A stretch of DNA of 64,000 nucleotides from Sphaerolaimus hirsutus (Eukaryota > Nematoda > Chromadorea > Monhysterida > Sphaerolaimidae), in NCBI GenBank assembly GCA_964036195.1, contig OZ038459.1:12521206-12585205 (forward strand). Direction: 5' to 3'. The notes below the pieces were generated by a model. The model was not told where the DNA came from. It searched no databases and saw nothing but the letters and a program-made list of their open reading frames with translations. Each line of letters opens with the position of its first letter. Position 1 is the stretch's first letter. Below, piece by piece: positions 9,615 through 20,199 of the stretch. Position numbers and translations under genes: made by a program.

Positions 9615-11931
9615 TGGAGATGAAAACAGTCAAACAGGCCCATTCAAGTTCTGGCTGCACATGATTATGCAGCAGGCAATGGGTGTCCCAGAGTGCCAAC
9701 AGCAGTTTTTCTGGAACACAGTGTTCATCCAGTGCCTGACAGGTGACGCGCAAAACAAGTACCGTGCAATACGCGTGAATAAGCGCAATGACATCCTGTA
9801 TGTAGTGGATAGTCTAGTCGAAGCATACCGGGCTGACCATACAGTCCATTCAGTAGCAGACTGGTACAATTTGAAGCCTGAAACTGGTGAAACAGCATCC
9901 TCATTCCACACGCGATTGTGCGCCAATTTCCACCACATCAGTGAAACAATGTCAGATCATGATCGACAGCACATGATTGGTGACAAATTTTTTACCGAAG
10001 CACCCAAACTAGCCCCAGTCAGCTGCTGGTACTTGTGGCGGGAGCGCTGGCAAGACGGCAGCTGCACGCTGAACAGAGCAATTGCCAAAATTGATGCTGC
10101 CCGCAAAGAGGCTGACAGAGCCCGAACACAGCGCCGAGAAGAACAACAAAACCAACGGACCCGACCACAGTATAACACAAGCTGGCAATCAGAGCCACAA
10201 ACGCACAGCACAAACAATAACACAGAGGGTGTTAGAGCCACTTTCAACCCTGACAACTATAAAGGACCATGGTGCACTTTTTACCTGCACCCAAAACCCA
10301 TGCCCCATGGCCCCGACAAGTGTTATGTAAACCCAGACTCCACAGCATACCAAACCGACAGAGCAAACAACATCAAACAATCCCTCGCTAGACGGGGAAA
10401 ATCAGAACAAGAGGCCAAAACCAGCATGAAGCAAAAGTGTGCCGAAATGGGCATCCCATTTACTGAAACACCGTCCAGTAGATACACACAAGAACAGTAT
10501 GAAGTCGAAAACGATTTGTGGGACAACAGTGACAACCCAGAGGACGAGAACAACCTGGACGGCTGGGTCCCCACAATTGCGAGCACAAAAATAGACACAT
10601 GTGCACACATGATGGAGTCACCGGACCCAATGGCTACCATCACCTTTCATGGCATACCCCTCACAGGCCACATAGACACTGGGTGTAACATTGGATTGTT
10701 CATTGAGGACTCCACATTGGAGCGCGCATGGGCGGAAGCCAACATGAACCCCAATAAGGAAAGAGAAATGTTCAGACCGTATGTGGGTAGCCACATCCGC
10801 ACACCCGGAAACATCATCAAAGCTGAATGGTTAAGACTATATGACATGACAGTGGTGCACAAAACCCCAGACGGGGCACAACGAACAGACACCCTGCCAG
10901 CTGTTGTAAAGTTAATGGAGTTCCTCCCCCCAGCAGACCCACTCCTAATCGGGCGAGCAGCGATATGGGGCCCCCTCCAAATAGTCCAAACGGCACACCA
11001 GGAACTAAAACGGTTGTCAAAAGAGTATGAACGAGAAACGGAAGTGCTGAAAACACTCGACAAGACAGGCACAGACTGCCACATTCCCAAACAGACAAAA
11101 GTAGCAAAATTGGGTGCTGCAACCCACACACTAGCAGTCAAAGAGCAAGAAACTCCCACAGCTCAGCGATTGAAAGAGCATCCTATTTGGGACAGGGACC
11201 GCAAGTTCTGCCAGCCAATCAGCACCCCGTCCAGTGAGCCCAGCGCCAAGGGTGTGAACATGGAATGGGTCAGCTCAGTTCACCACAGCCAGCCTCAAAA
11301 CGCAACTGCACACCGCACCCTCCCCACTACTCATAACCACCCTCAGAAGAAAAGCATGGTTGCCCAGGTGACCATTCAGGCGCCAGTACCTTTGTATGCT
11401 GTGCAGCCAAAATATGACCCAGGTGTGCATTACGTTTCCCCAGTTTTGTCCTCACCAGGGAGAAATACAACCAGTCACAAGCGAGCTCACAAAGATGTGA
11501 ACAAGCGCAGTGTGCGCTTTGACCCCATAAGCACCAGCCGCACAGTGGCAGCCACCCACCATACAAACACATTGTACATCCCCCAAAGAATTCGTGCGCA
11601 ACCCCTTCTGCCCACACCCACACACATGGCCCCGGACCCATGTGTGGACAGCAACAAGCTCGCCACACTGCGTGGCTCCGTCGACCTGTTATCATCAGCC
11701 ATCGAGCGCTTGTTGCAGCACCCGGAAGCCCATCACTCAAACTCAGTCCCTCCCCACACAAATTCAGTGACAGCAAATTGCCACACAGCCTGCCCAAGGT
11801 GCAGCATGAACCCAAGCATATTTGTGCCCTATTTATTGCATTACCCTCCCCCTCCACTGTCGTTGTCACAACTGCATCCCAGCCGCATGGCCAAAGTGCC
11901 GGCATGGAAGGTGGGTCGGCTGGCATCATGA
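9517..11931 (+). CDS. LTR element ORF2: Gag capsid plus retropepsin-like protease
   Basis: The frame opens at 9517 with no nearby ATG, so it probably depends on ORF1. About residues 35-150 look like a retroelement capsid (FKFWLHMIMQQAMG, SVADWYNLKPETGETASSFH). A basic region follows (ARKEADRARTQRREEQQNQR). At 10675-10683 is the Asp-Thr-Gly of an aspartic protease (HIDTGCNIGLF), with a plausible C-terminal partner PLLIGRAAI about 100 residues later. The rest (to 11931) is Pro/His/Thr-rich without motifs. No reverse transcriptase, RNase H or integrase is present anywhere between the LTRs, so the element depends on a partner for replication. Confidence 0.75.
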   Translation, partial: QSIVNTWSTIRVPRDKIGVGHVASTASKQIKFDGDENSQTGPFKFWLHMIMQQAMGVPECQQQFFWNTVFIQCLTGDAQNKYRAIRVNKRNDILYVVDSLVEAYRADHTVHSVADWYNLKPETGETASSFHTRLCANFHHISETMSDHDRQHMIGDKFFTEAPKLAPVSCWYLWRERWQDGSCTLNRAIAKIDAARKEADRARTQRREEQQNQRTRPQYNTSWQSEPQTHSTNNNTEGVRATFNPDNYKGPWCTFYLHPKPMPHGPDKCYVNPDSTAYQTDRANNIKQSLARRGKSEQEAKTSMKQKCAEMGIPFTETPSSRYTQEQYEVENDLWDNSDNPEDENNLDGWVPTIASTKIDTCAHMMESPDPMATITFHGIPLTGHIDTGCNIGLFIEDSTLERAWAEANMNPNKEREMFRPYVGSHIRTPGNIIKAEWLRLYDMTVVHKTPDGAQRTDTLPAVVKLMEFLPPADPLLIGRAAIWGPLQIVQTAHQELKRLSKEYERETEVLKTLDKTGTDCHIPKQTKVAKLGAATHTLAVKEQETPTAQRLKEHPIWDRDRKFCQPISTPSSEPSAKGVNMEWVSSVHHSQPQNATAHRTLPTTHNHPQKKSMVAQVTIQAPVPLYAVQPKYDPGVHYVSPVLSSPGRNTTSHKRAHKDVNKRSVRFDPISTSRTVAATHHTNTLYIPQRIRAQPLLPTPTHMAPDPCVDSNKLATLRGSVDLLSSAIERLLQHPEAHHSNSVPPHTNSVTANCHTACPRCSMNPSIFVPYLLHYPPPPLSLSQLHPSRMAKVPAWKVGRLAS

Positions 11932-12302
11932 CAACCAGCCTGACAAAACTGACAAACAAGAAGTGGCATGGAAATTTTGTTGGAGTGAATATTTTGTTGA
12001 AAAAGGCTTTTCATTTTGCCATTTGGGCACTTTTTCTCCGTATGCAGCGTTTTAACATATTTATGTGAAATGGGTTATATATTTTTCTATTTTTGAAACA
12101 GGTTTTCGCTTACCCTCAGGTTTCCGTATCTTATTTTTACAATTAACTAATTCCCACCGTTATTTGTAAAAGTTTTACAGTGCTAACTAGCTTTCCATTC
12201 TTTCTGGCATTTGAAAATTCACGTTTTTTTGGTATTTTGGATTTTACCTTTTATTTTATTGTTTGTGTTTGTTTGTTTTTTTGGAACCCCTGCCCCGGGC
12301 TT

Positions 12303-12311
12303 GAGGGGGGG
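12303..12311 (+). promoter_or_regulatory. Polypurine tract
   Basis: A G-rich run (gaggggggg) immediately precedes the 3' LTR at 12312, the standard position for the plus-strand primer. Confidence 0.7.
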
Positions 12312-12758
12312 TGTTGCCCGCATGGGCAAGTACTGATGGCGGGCGCGTGTGCACGCAAGTGTCGCCCCAGTCGCCCGCAGCACTGCGCGCCCCTGGCGCG
12401 CAGTGCGGCGGGTTGCCGCGGCGGCACCCGCACAGCACATGCGCCGGCCAGCATTTATAAGGGCCGCATGTTCAGTTCAGTTCAGTTGTTTTCCCTGCAA
12501 CTCATTTCCCTCGCCCCCACAGCTCACGAAATGAACATATTCCTATATTTGTGAAGCCCGTGTCGCGAGGCGACGTTTTTACCCCCAAAAATCAACATTC
12601 TTATCGATCACTCTCCTCCGGTCGACAGCACTTGGGGTGTGACATTGCATCAGTCACAAGGCCCTTTGCTGGTCTCCGCGAAGTTTGGCACTTGAAAATA
12701 AAGTTTTCTGTGGGATGAGCGTAAGTTTGCCATTGCTCAGGCGCTTGTGCCCACAACA
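12312..12758 (+). mobile_element. 3' LTR of gag-protease LTR element
   Basis: Collinear with 8220-8666 at a constant offset of 4,092 bp and without visible differences. The GTGG target duplication follows at 12759-12762. The whole element is 4,539 bp. Confidence 0.9.
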
Positions 12759-13302
12759 GTGGTGATGTTGCACAGACTGGCCAGGTAATTGGGATTTCCA
12801 AGCAGAATTGAGCCATCAGCAGCAGACATATTGACTCCAAGTTTTGTGAGCATGTCTCTCTCTTCACGTCTTTGTGAGCACATCCAATACAGATTTGGAT
12901 ACAGATACAAATTATGAATGACACAAGAACCTGGCAGAAAAAAAACAACATAGAGGAGAAAGATAAACACAGATTGGAAAAATAATGGAAAAATGCCAGA
13001 AAACTGAAAATCGCGCCACAAAATGGAAAAAAGGCCTGGAAAAATGGAAACAGAAAGGTAAAAAATTTTCAGCCGGAAAATGGAAAAATGGGCTGGAAAA
13101 ACGGAAACGGAAAGGTAAAAAATTTTCAGCTGCCGGAAAATGGAAAATGGAAAGGTAAAAAATTTTCAGCTGCCGGAAAACGGAAACCGGAAAGGTAAAA
13201 AATTTCAGCTGCCGGAAAACAGAAAACGGAAAGGTAAAAAATTTTCCTGCGGAGAGGCGGAAACGGAAAACGGAAACGGAAATTTGACACCCTAGTCGTC
13301 AG

Positions 13303-14018
13303 TATGTTTATTTGAGTGTATTTAAAGTAAAGTTTTTAATCATTCCTATTTGATGCAGCAACGGCTACAACATTCTAGTTATTATAAGTGCTCTGCTCAC
13401 CCATCAAAGTCGGTTGAAAGTTAACTGGATACCTGGTTTGAACTATGCACTCATTATGTCTAACTTTCAATACCCCAAACTTGGTGCCTTTCTGTTCTAT
13501 ATACCGGCGATCCCTCTGTGCGCTTTGCTACCGGTGTCACTTTTTGCAGACTGCCGCAGCCACCGGTGTCGGTGTGGTGCGGTGCCCCAGCGATCAGTAA
13601 GCTGTAAAAAAAATAAAGCACTTTCTTTATTTTAAGCTTTTCAAAAATGAATATCTGTGTTTTGAGTTTTTGCTGTGTGTTTTATTCCCGTTTTTTTTTT
13701 TAACTCGAGTTTTTTTTGTAAAAACTCCAGGTTTTTTAACAAAAAGTAGCACAAGTAGTTACATAATTTTTATGTGGAAACTGTGGGTTTTTTATATAAA
13801 AAAATGGGTTTGCGCACATTTAGATTCCACGTAGCATCTGAGTATGCATTCAAGTGTTAATAAAGTCCACAAAAATATCCACAACAACCCACAAAATCAA
13901 AATTATGTCCACAACATAAGCGTCAGCAAAATATCAAAAAATGACACCTTACACAGTGCGCCAAAATATTTCAATGGGTGTGCTTTGCATGGGAGGCTGC
14001 AGAATTTGTTAGTTTGGA
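13303..14018. other. Intergenic stretch
   Basis: No gene was recognised. Poly-T runs at 13680-13740 and an AT-rich region precede the mariner-like copy. Confidence 0.4.
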
Positions 14019-16452
14019 CACTACTGTGCAGAACAGTTAAGACTTTTTGCACTGCGTGATTAATGTTGTCAGAATTTCAAAATAATCGATATGCAAAACA
14101 TTTGGATACTATACATGGGTACGCTGGGGGGTTGACTACACATGCTCGGGATGACTGCCCCTCAAGTTCAAATCTGTGTGTATTCCTAGTGTACAAACAT
14201 ATTAACTCAGTTTGTTCATGTTTCAGAATAGTTGAAACTTTTCTCGTTTTGGGCAGTAGCCACCCAGTATCTCACTTTAAAGTCTATTTCCAATTCCTAT
14301 GTTAATTTTTTAACAAAATTTTCACCATGGCAACTGCTTGCCTGCATCGTTGAGCTCTGTGTGCAGCAAGAAACATGAACAACATATGGCAATGCATATA
14401 TGGAACTGTGGCATTTATTTATTTTTGCTGCAGTGTTGCAGCCATTGCCAGCAACTCAGAAATTAGGGTAGACATACTACTGAGTGGGGCTATTTGGTGT
14501 GTAAATTTGAGGTTTTGGCTTTGCTCTATTAGGGAGAAAAGTTGGCCCAACTGTGAATGAGTAATGTGCAATTATTCTGTATGGAATGAAGATGGAAGTT
14601 TGTAAGTGCTATAACTTTTGATTGGAAAGATATATTGAAAAAAATTTTTGTCATATTCTCTCTGTCTAAAGTATTTTTTTACAATGTTCAATAACAAAAT
14701 TTTTTTGCTTCAAACACCATTAAAATCAGCATAAAATATTTAAACACCATTGATAATTTTGAGGTGCCATAACTCATATCATAGCATGTTCAAAATTTTT
14801 TTTTCTGTTCAAAACTGGCTCAAATCAACATTCGGAATTTAGACATAACTAAACCGACCACAAAATAGAATCTGCAGGTTTTCTGATAATTTTAAGTGTT
14901 GGATGATCGAAATCAGCCCAGAAATGGTTGAGTTATTAAGCTTCAAACACACTCATCCAGATTGCCAATTTTTTTTATATTTATTGACCATCTTTTTATA
15001 GACCCCCCTTATCTCGGGCCTGGGGGATTATTTGAGCAAACAAAATTTTGTTGTAGTAGTCCCAGCATCAAAACCCGACATACTCAAACAGCATCAAAAT
15101 TGGGCAAGGGACAAGAAACTGGGAAGCAAAAAAAACAGTGGACCCCCAGTAGTGATGGAAAAGCGCCATGGCGCTGGCGCCTGGCGCTAGCGCCAAAGCA
15201 AAAAGCGCCATGGCGCTTTTGGCGCTTGGCGCTAAAATGCTCTGGCGCCATTGGCGCTTGGCGCCGGTATCTGAGAAAGCGCCATGGCGCTTTTGGCGCT
15301 TGGCGCCCTTTTCTGTTGGCACTATTGGCGCCTGGCGCTGGCATTTTAAATGGCGCCAAAAAAGCACCAACCGTGATTTTAAAAATTGTTATGAGTGAGT
15401 GAAATCGACAATCCAGTTGATAACTTTTTAGAGCATCTGAATAAATATTGGTAAATATGAGGGTGTTATGGGACGTTACCATTAATTAACATTGATCAGG
15501 TAATATTTGGGGACAAATTTGGGGACTACACAGAATAAAAGCAGAGGTGTTAAAATGTGTTTACTTTTTACTCTAGAGGTCCTCATATTTGGATTTGGAC
15601 TGTAATAATGTACTGGTATTTTAAGAATTTTATTTTAATCGTAATTTATTTTAATTTTTATCATTTTATGTCTTCTTATCACCTCAAATAATTTCCTTTC
15701 TTGAATAGTTCCCCCCTAAAGAAGGTGAACGAAATAATAATTTCTCGGTTATTACAATCATGGGCAAACAGGGCAATTAGCAAATAAAATATTTGCTCTG
15801 GATATATGTATTTTTTGAGTACATGTAAATACAATCTCACAATAAATTGCTCTGTATAGCAAAGGAAAAATGCTATAATATCTCAAATAAGTTCTCTCCC
15901 TAGAATAATCCAACTGTTAGCCAAATGAGAATGGAATAAATGTCCCTTGAATAACTGCGCCTTTTAGCTGTGTGAGGAACAAAGAACTCACCATTGAAAG
16001 CTCCCCAGTCACAATGTTTGGCTAAAAATATGTCCCAGGGAGATTTTAACAATGTATGAAGTTCATATAATCATTATAGTTATTGATTGAACTTTTATGG
16101 CAAAAGGAAAATCGACTACTATGACATCAGTGGTATTTACATCACAGTTATGAATTCATTATTCTGCAAACGAATTGCAGCAATAATTTTTGGCGCTGGC
16201 GCTATTGGCGCTTGGCGCCATTGCCCTCTGGCGCCATTGGCGCTTGGCGCTGAGGTCAAGAAAAGCGCCATGGCGCTTTTGGTGCTTGGCGCTATTTTGC
16301 TCTGGCGCCATTGGCGCTTGGCGCTGGGGTTCAGAAAAGCGCCATGGCGCTTTTGGCGCTTGGCGCCAAAAGTCTGGCGCTTTTTCCATCACTAACCCCC
16401 AGCCTATTGTTTCTCTATGTGTGTAAAGTCTCAACTATTCTGCACGGTAGTG
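14019..16452. mobile_element. Mariner-like non-autonomous element (copy B), interrupted
   Basis: Collinear with 5801-7068 from CACTACTGTGCAGAACAG to CTATTCTGCACGGTAGTG; the left TIR has several substitutions. A 1,245-bp hAT-like element sits in it at 15150-16394. Small indels and many substitutions relative to copy A show both are old. Confidence 0.8.
15150..16394. mobile_element. hAT-like element with GGCGC-repeat ends (TAGTGATGGAAA family)
   Basis: Left end TAGTGATGGAAAAGCGCCA, right end GGCGCTTTTTCCATCACTA. The 8-bp duplication ACCCCCAG is perfect (15142-15149 and 16395-16402), and the empty site exists in mariner copy A. Each end carries about 200 bp of overlapping GGCGC/GCGCC palindromes, probably transposase-binding subterminal repeats; the centre is AT-rich. 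No transposase is visible, and the Ala/Trp/Arg-rich frames are repeat translations. Confidence 0.9.
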
Positions 16453-16554
16453 TATTTCATCTTTAAACTTGGATACCGTATGTATGTACATAAATATTTA
16501 CTTACTATAAATAGGTACATACATGCATACCTTATGTATGCACATATTTACTGA

Positions 16555-16850
16555 CACAGCAAAAAATGGGTTCGTGAAGTGTGTGTAAGTGACTCTGTGA
16601 AGACACTTCCACTCACTTCCACACACTTCACGAAGTTTTCCGTAAGTGTTTTCCACTCATTTCACCTAGCTTCACGAAGACTGAAATTCGTGAAGTGCAC
16701 TTCAGGAACCTTTGTCGCATACTTGCATGGTTCGTGAGGTGCCGTGAAGCACCTGGGATGCAATGAAGTTTCTTCACACTGACATTGCGCGTCTGCGTGA
16801 AGACACTTCAGGACACTTCACCGCGCATCACACACCCATTTTTTGCTGTG
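16555..16850. mobile_element. 296-bp TIR element with TGA target duplication
   Basis: Ends CACAGCAAAAAATGGG and CCCATTTTTTGCTGTG are inverted, flanked by TGA on both sides (16552-16554 and 16851-16853). A 3-bp duplication is compatible with PIF/Harbinger-type elements. The interior is built from short inverted blocks of ttcgtgaagtg and cacttcacgaa. Confidence 0.75.
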
Positions 16851-17500
16851 TGACATTGTTCAGTTCAAATAATGTGCCTTAAATTGCTTCGATCAAATAA
16901 CTAACTCAAAAACATTTCTGTATTTTCTGTGTTTCCATGTTCCTATGTTTTACAAAAACACAGAAATTCAATACTTAATAGGTCTGATTTTGCCCTTGTT
17001 GGCGGAGCCCTTTTTGCCTAGTGACCCAAGATGCCTAGTGCCATGTTTAAAGATTGGCGCTGGTTATGGTGCGGTGCAGTGCGGTAAAATAAATACCATT
17101 TTCCGGTGCTTTTCCCATCTCTTATCTGATAAAAATGTTTTTAGTAGAATATGGTAGGGGTGTCGCGGTTCTAATTCTAAGTAATTATAATACACTTTTA
17201 ACCACATATTTACGATACATGACTTGTCTCTTAATTACATCTTCCTAAATTGTATGTTGGGGCAAGGTGGGACTGAAAATGTGTGTCATATTGTTTGCGC
17301 TAAAGCCAAATAATTAAATACTCCATCATGACATCATCATAAATAAAATCATGATTGTTCCAAAAAACGTTTCAGGTCAAAAACGTCTTTTGTAAATGCC
17401 ATCAGGTACAGAAAATATTTAGTTCCCACTGCATATCCAATCGGTATTTATTCGTGCAATGCTACGCAAACGCATCAATTCACTTCCCTAGGGTTCAAAC

Positions 17501-18065
17501 TAGGGTGTCAACTTTCCGTTTTCCGTTTCCGCTTTCTGCAGGCAAATTTTTTCCGTTTCCGTTTCCGTTTTCCGGCTGCTAAATTTTTTTTCCGTTTCCG
17601 TTTCCGTTTTTCCGGCCCATTTTCCGTTTTCCGGCTAAATTTTCAGTTTTTCCGCCTTTTTTCCGTTTTCCGGCTCAATTGTCAGTTTTGCCAACTTTTT
17701 TTCACTTTCCAGCTCAATTTTCTGTTTTCTGTTTCAGCCAAACTGGTAAACATGCATGCAAAATCTCAATTATGTGATTTTTTTTCTATTTCTAGCAAGA
17801 TTTCTGCAAATTTTTTTTTTTCCGGATAAATTTCTGCAAATTTTTTTCCGTTTCCGGCAAAATTTCAGAATTTTTTTTCCGTTTCCGGCATAATTTCAGT
17901 AAATTTTTCCGTTTCCGTTTCCGTTTTCCGGCCTTTCATTTTTCCGTTTTCCGTTTTCCGGCAAGTGCAAATTTTTTTCCGTTTCCGTTTCCGTTTTCCG
18001 GCAAGTGCAAACATTTTTCCGTTTCCGTTTCCGTTTTCCGCCAAAAAGTTTGTGTTGACACCCTA
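17501..18065. mobile_element. hAT-like element, TAGGGTGTCA family (short copy)
   Basis: Ends TAGGGTGTCAACTTTCC and TGTTGACACCCTA, with a perfect 8-bp duplication GTTCAAAC (17493-17500 and 18066-18073). The interior is almost entirely tttccgttttccg repeats, the same motif (other strand) that forms the ends of 7253-13294. Confidence 0.9.
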
Positions 18066-18179
18066 GTTCAAACGGACCACGGTCCCGGTAGATGTTTAGG
18101 CGAAATTGCACGACTGAGACGGTGCCGGTGCCGGTCCCGGTCCCGATAAGAAAAGTGCCAGTCCCGGTCCCGTCCCGAC

Positions 18180-19100
18180 GACCAAGTTCCGGTCCCGGTC
18201 CCGTCACGTCATTGGCGATGGGCGCCCATTTTCTGTGGCGCCATTGGCGCCTAGCGCCCTGTTAGTGCATGGCGCCGTGGCGCCGTGGCGCTTGGCGCTA
18301 TTTTTCCGTGGCGTCCATTTCTAAAAGGGCGCCAAAATGGAGCCAGCAGGGTTTCAAGGCGAGTTTGCATAATCGATAAAATAGAATTCATAGATAAAAG
18401 TATAAAATAGAAAGCATCCGTCGAAAACCGATTTTCGTCGATAAAATTTATGAAGTGACGCGAGTGGGCGAAAATCACCCATTGCATGGTTCATCAGCTG
18501 AATCTAGTAAAACAGAAGCTGAAAATAATGGATCATCGAAGATGCAAACTGGAGAATTGGCGGATTCAAATCGTCGAAATTCCATTTTTGTCTACTTTAA
18601 CTAGAAAACATCCATGGATAGAGGGAAATGCATGTATTTAATGACGTTAATATGATATGATGTTTGAAGTGAATGTTTTTTTGTTGAACGACAATTTTCA
18701 TTGGATTTGAATTGAATGTCGTATGCGAGCGAGTGTGATTGTATGCAAAACATTTTGTTGCCTGTCCCGTTTCTGTTGAATACCTCCGGCAGAAAGTGAA
18801 TGATGGTGTTGGAGCTCGGAGGTATTTTTCAGCATAGACAGTGTGTTGTACACACTTTATACCTACCCTGGCGCCTTTGGCACCTGGTGCCCTATTTTTC
18901 AATCGGCACCATGGCGCTTTTGGCGTTTGGCCCCGTTTCCGTGACGTCCTTGGCGACGGCGCTCTCTTTCCGACTGGCGCCGTGACGCCATCAGCACTTG
19001 GCGCCCTTTTTCTGTGGATTCCTTGGCGTCTGGCGCCCAGTTTCTGATGGCCATTGGCCATGTCGCTTGGCGCCGTTTTCTCTGGCGTTTTGCCAACACC
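18180..19100. repeat. Degenerate GGCGCC-repeat element
   Basis: GGCGCC/TGGCGC blocks occur at 18210-18345 and 18865-19095 around an AT-rich core, the architecture of the TAGTGATGGAAA family, but clear TIRs and TSD are missing. Probably an old copy. The minus-strand frame here is a repeat translation. Confidence 0.45.
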
Positions 19101-20199
19101 AGTCGTCACTCAAATAATGGTATCAAACTGGTGCTAGTATTTACATAAGAGGAAGGGAATACAGATCTGACTACGGTAGCTTTTTTATTAAAACAGTATC
19201 TTGATATCTTTCATTAACAAATAATCATGGGGCTTATAGGATATAGCCCTATCATCTACCATAGTTACAAAGCTCCTCTAGGAGTTTAATAGGACAAAAT
19301 CCTGTCGGTTCAACTCAATCAGCACTCAAACACTAACTATATGCATCAGGGGTCTCCAATGGGGGGGTGGGGGATGGGTTGTAACTATGCGGCGCGGCAT
19401 GCATATTAACGAGAGTGTTACATATTTACTACATTCAAGTATCATTCGAATACCACCCGTGAATTACGTTATTTAGGATCAGTCTTCCTTTTACTTGCGT
19501 ACGCTTACACATCAATATAAGGACCCAATTGGACTTATGATTCATGCTCATCAATATTTGCACCGTTAGCTTATTTGCTGGTCGACCGTAAAAAGTGGAC
19601 CCGAATAATGCGAAACAAACGAAATTTTAACCATTTTTTAAGTCCAATAAAGTGATTACCAAATAAGTGATTACCTGGTTATGTTTCAAGTTATAATTAA
19701 AATGGGCAGATTTCATTTTGTTCATGGTTACTTCATTTGCAGACTGAACTTTTTGATGAGAGGCCATTTAGCTCAATGTCAGCATCAGGGTTGGCAAAAT
19801 CTCAGGAATAAAACTGAAATAAAAATAAAATGGAAAATTGAAGAATAAAATAAAATAAAATTAAACATGAATAAAATTATAATAAAATTTTTATACAATT
19901 CTACTACAATTTTAGTAAAAAGAATTTTCCTCAAACCAACCCTGGTCAGCATTTCACCAAGTGTTTGAGCTTTGAAGCGGCGCGCAAATGTATTTATTTA
20001 TATGATGTGCCTGTGCGCATGTCTTTGAACTGTTTCATAAGAATTGTACAGGTGACAAAATTATAAATAAATTTTATCAATGGAATTTAAAGTTGAAGTG
20101 GAAAAAGGTTAAATGCATTCCGATACATACCTAGTACCTACCTATGTATATCTCATATGGACTTTAAAAGACTACACATCCAGGAAAGGCTAAAAAATT
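19101..20199. other. Intergenic region upstream of the receptor gene
   Basis: No gene was seen. It contains the hAT-like element at 19786-19944. Confidence 0.4.
19786..19944. mobile_element. hAT-like miniature element (CAGGGTTGGCAA family)
   Basis: Ends CAGGGTTGGCAAAATCTCAG and CCAACCCTG, with a perfect 8-bp duplication GTCAGCAT (19778-19785 and 19945-19952). The 159-bp body is AT-rich (aataaaataaaa). Confidence 0.9.

Larger units (their letters stand above)
8005..12883 (-). pseudogene. ORF of unknown function split by the LTR element
   Basis: On the minus strand, ATG at 12883 opens a frame (MCSQRREERDMLTKLGVNMS...) that runs to the LTR insertion at 12763. It resumes in the same frame at 8219 and continues to a stop at 8005-8007 (ending CEICSFD). 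When one copy of the 4-bp target duplication is discounted, the frame stays open over roughly 110 codons across the junction. It lies inside the hAT-like element 7253-13294, so it could be a remnant of that element's protein or a captured gene. No motif was recognised; the product is unknown. Confidence 0.5.
7253..13294. mobile_element. hAT-like element (TAGGGTGTCA ends) interrupted by an LTR element
   Basis: Left end TAGGGTGTCAAAAAATT, right end AATTTGACACCCTA. The flanking 8-mers are GTTGTCAG (7245-7252) and GTCGTCAG (13295-13302), matching at 7 of 8 positions. An 8-bp duplication and TAGGG-type ends fit the hAT superfamily. Both subterminal regions are made of the purine-rich repeat acggaaaacggaaaggtaaaa. 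The native element is about 1.5 kb; 4.5 kb is added by the LTR element at 8220-12758. The interior contains a broken minus-strand ORF. A related short copy lies at 17501-18065. Confidence 0.75.

Noticed and set aside
15068..16434. Ala/Trp/Arg-rich and Lys/Arg/His-rich ORFs on both strands, also at 18597-19109 and 42153-42388
   Set aside because: Translations of GGCGCC subterminal repeats of hAT-like elements.
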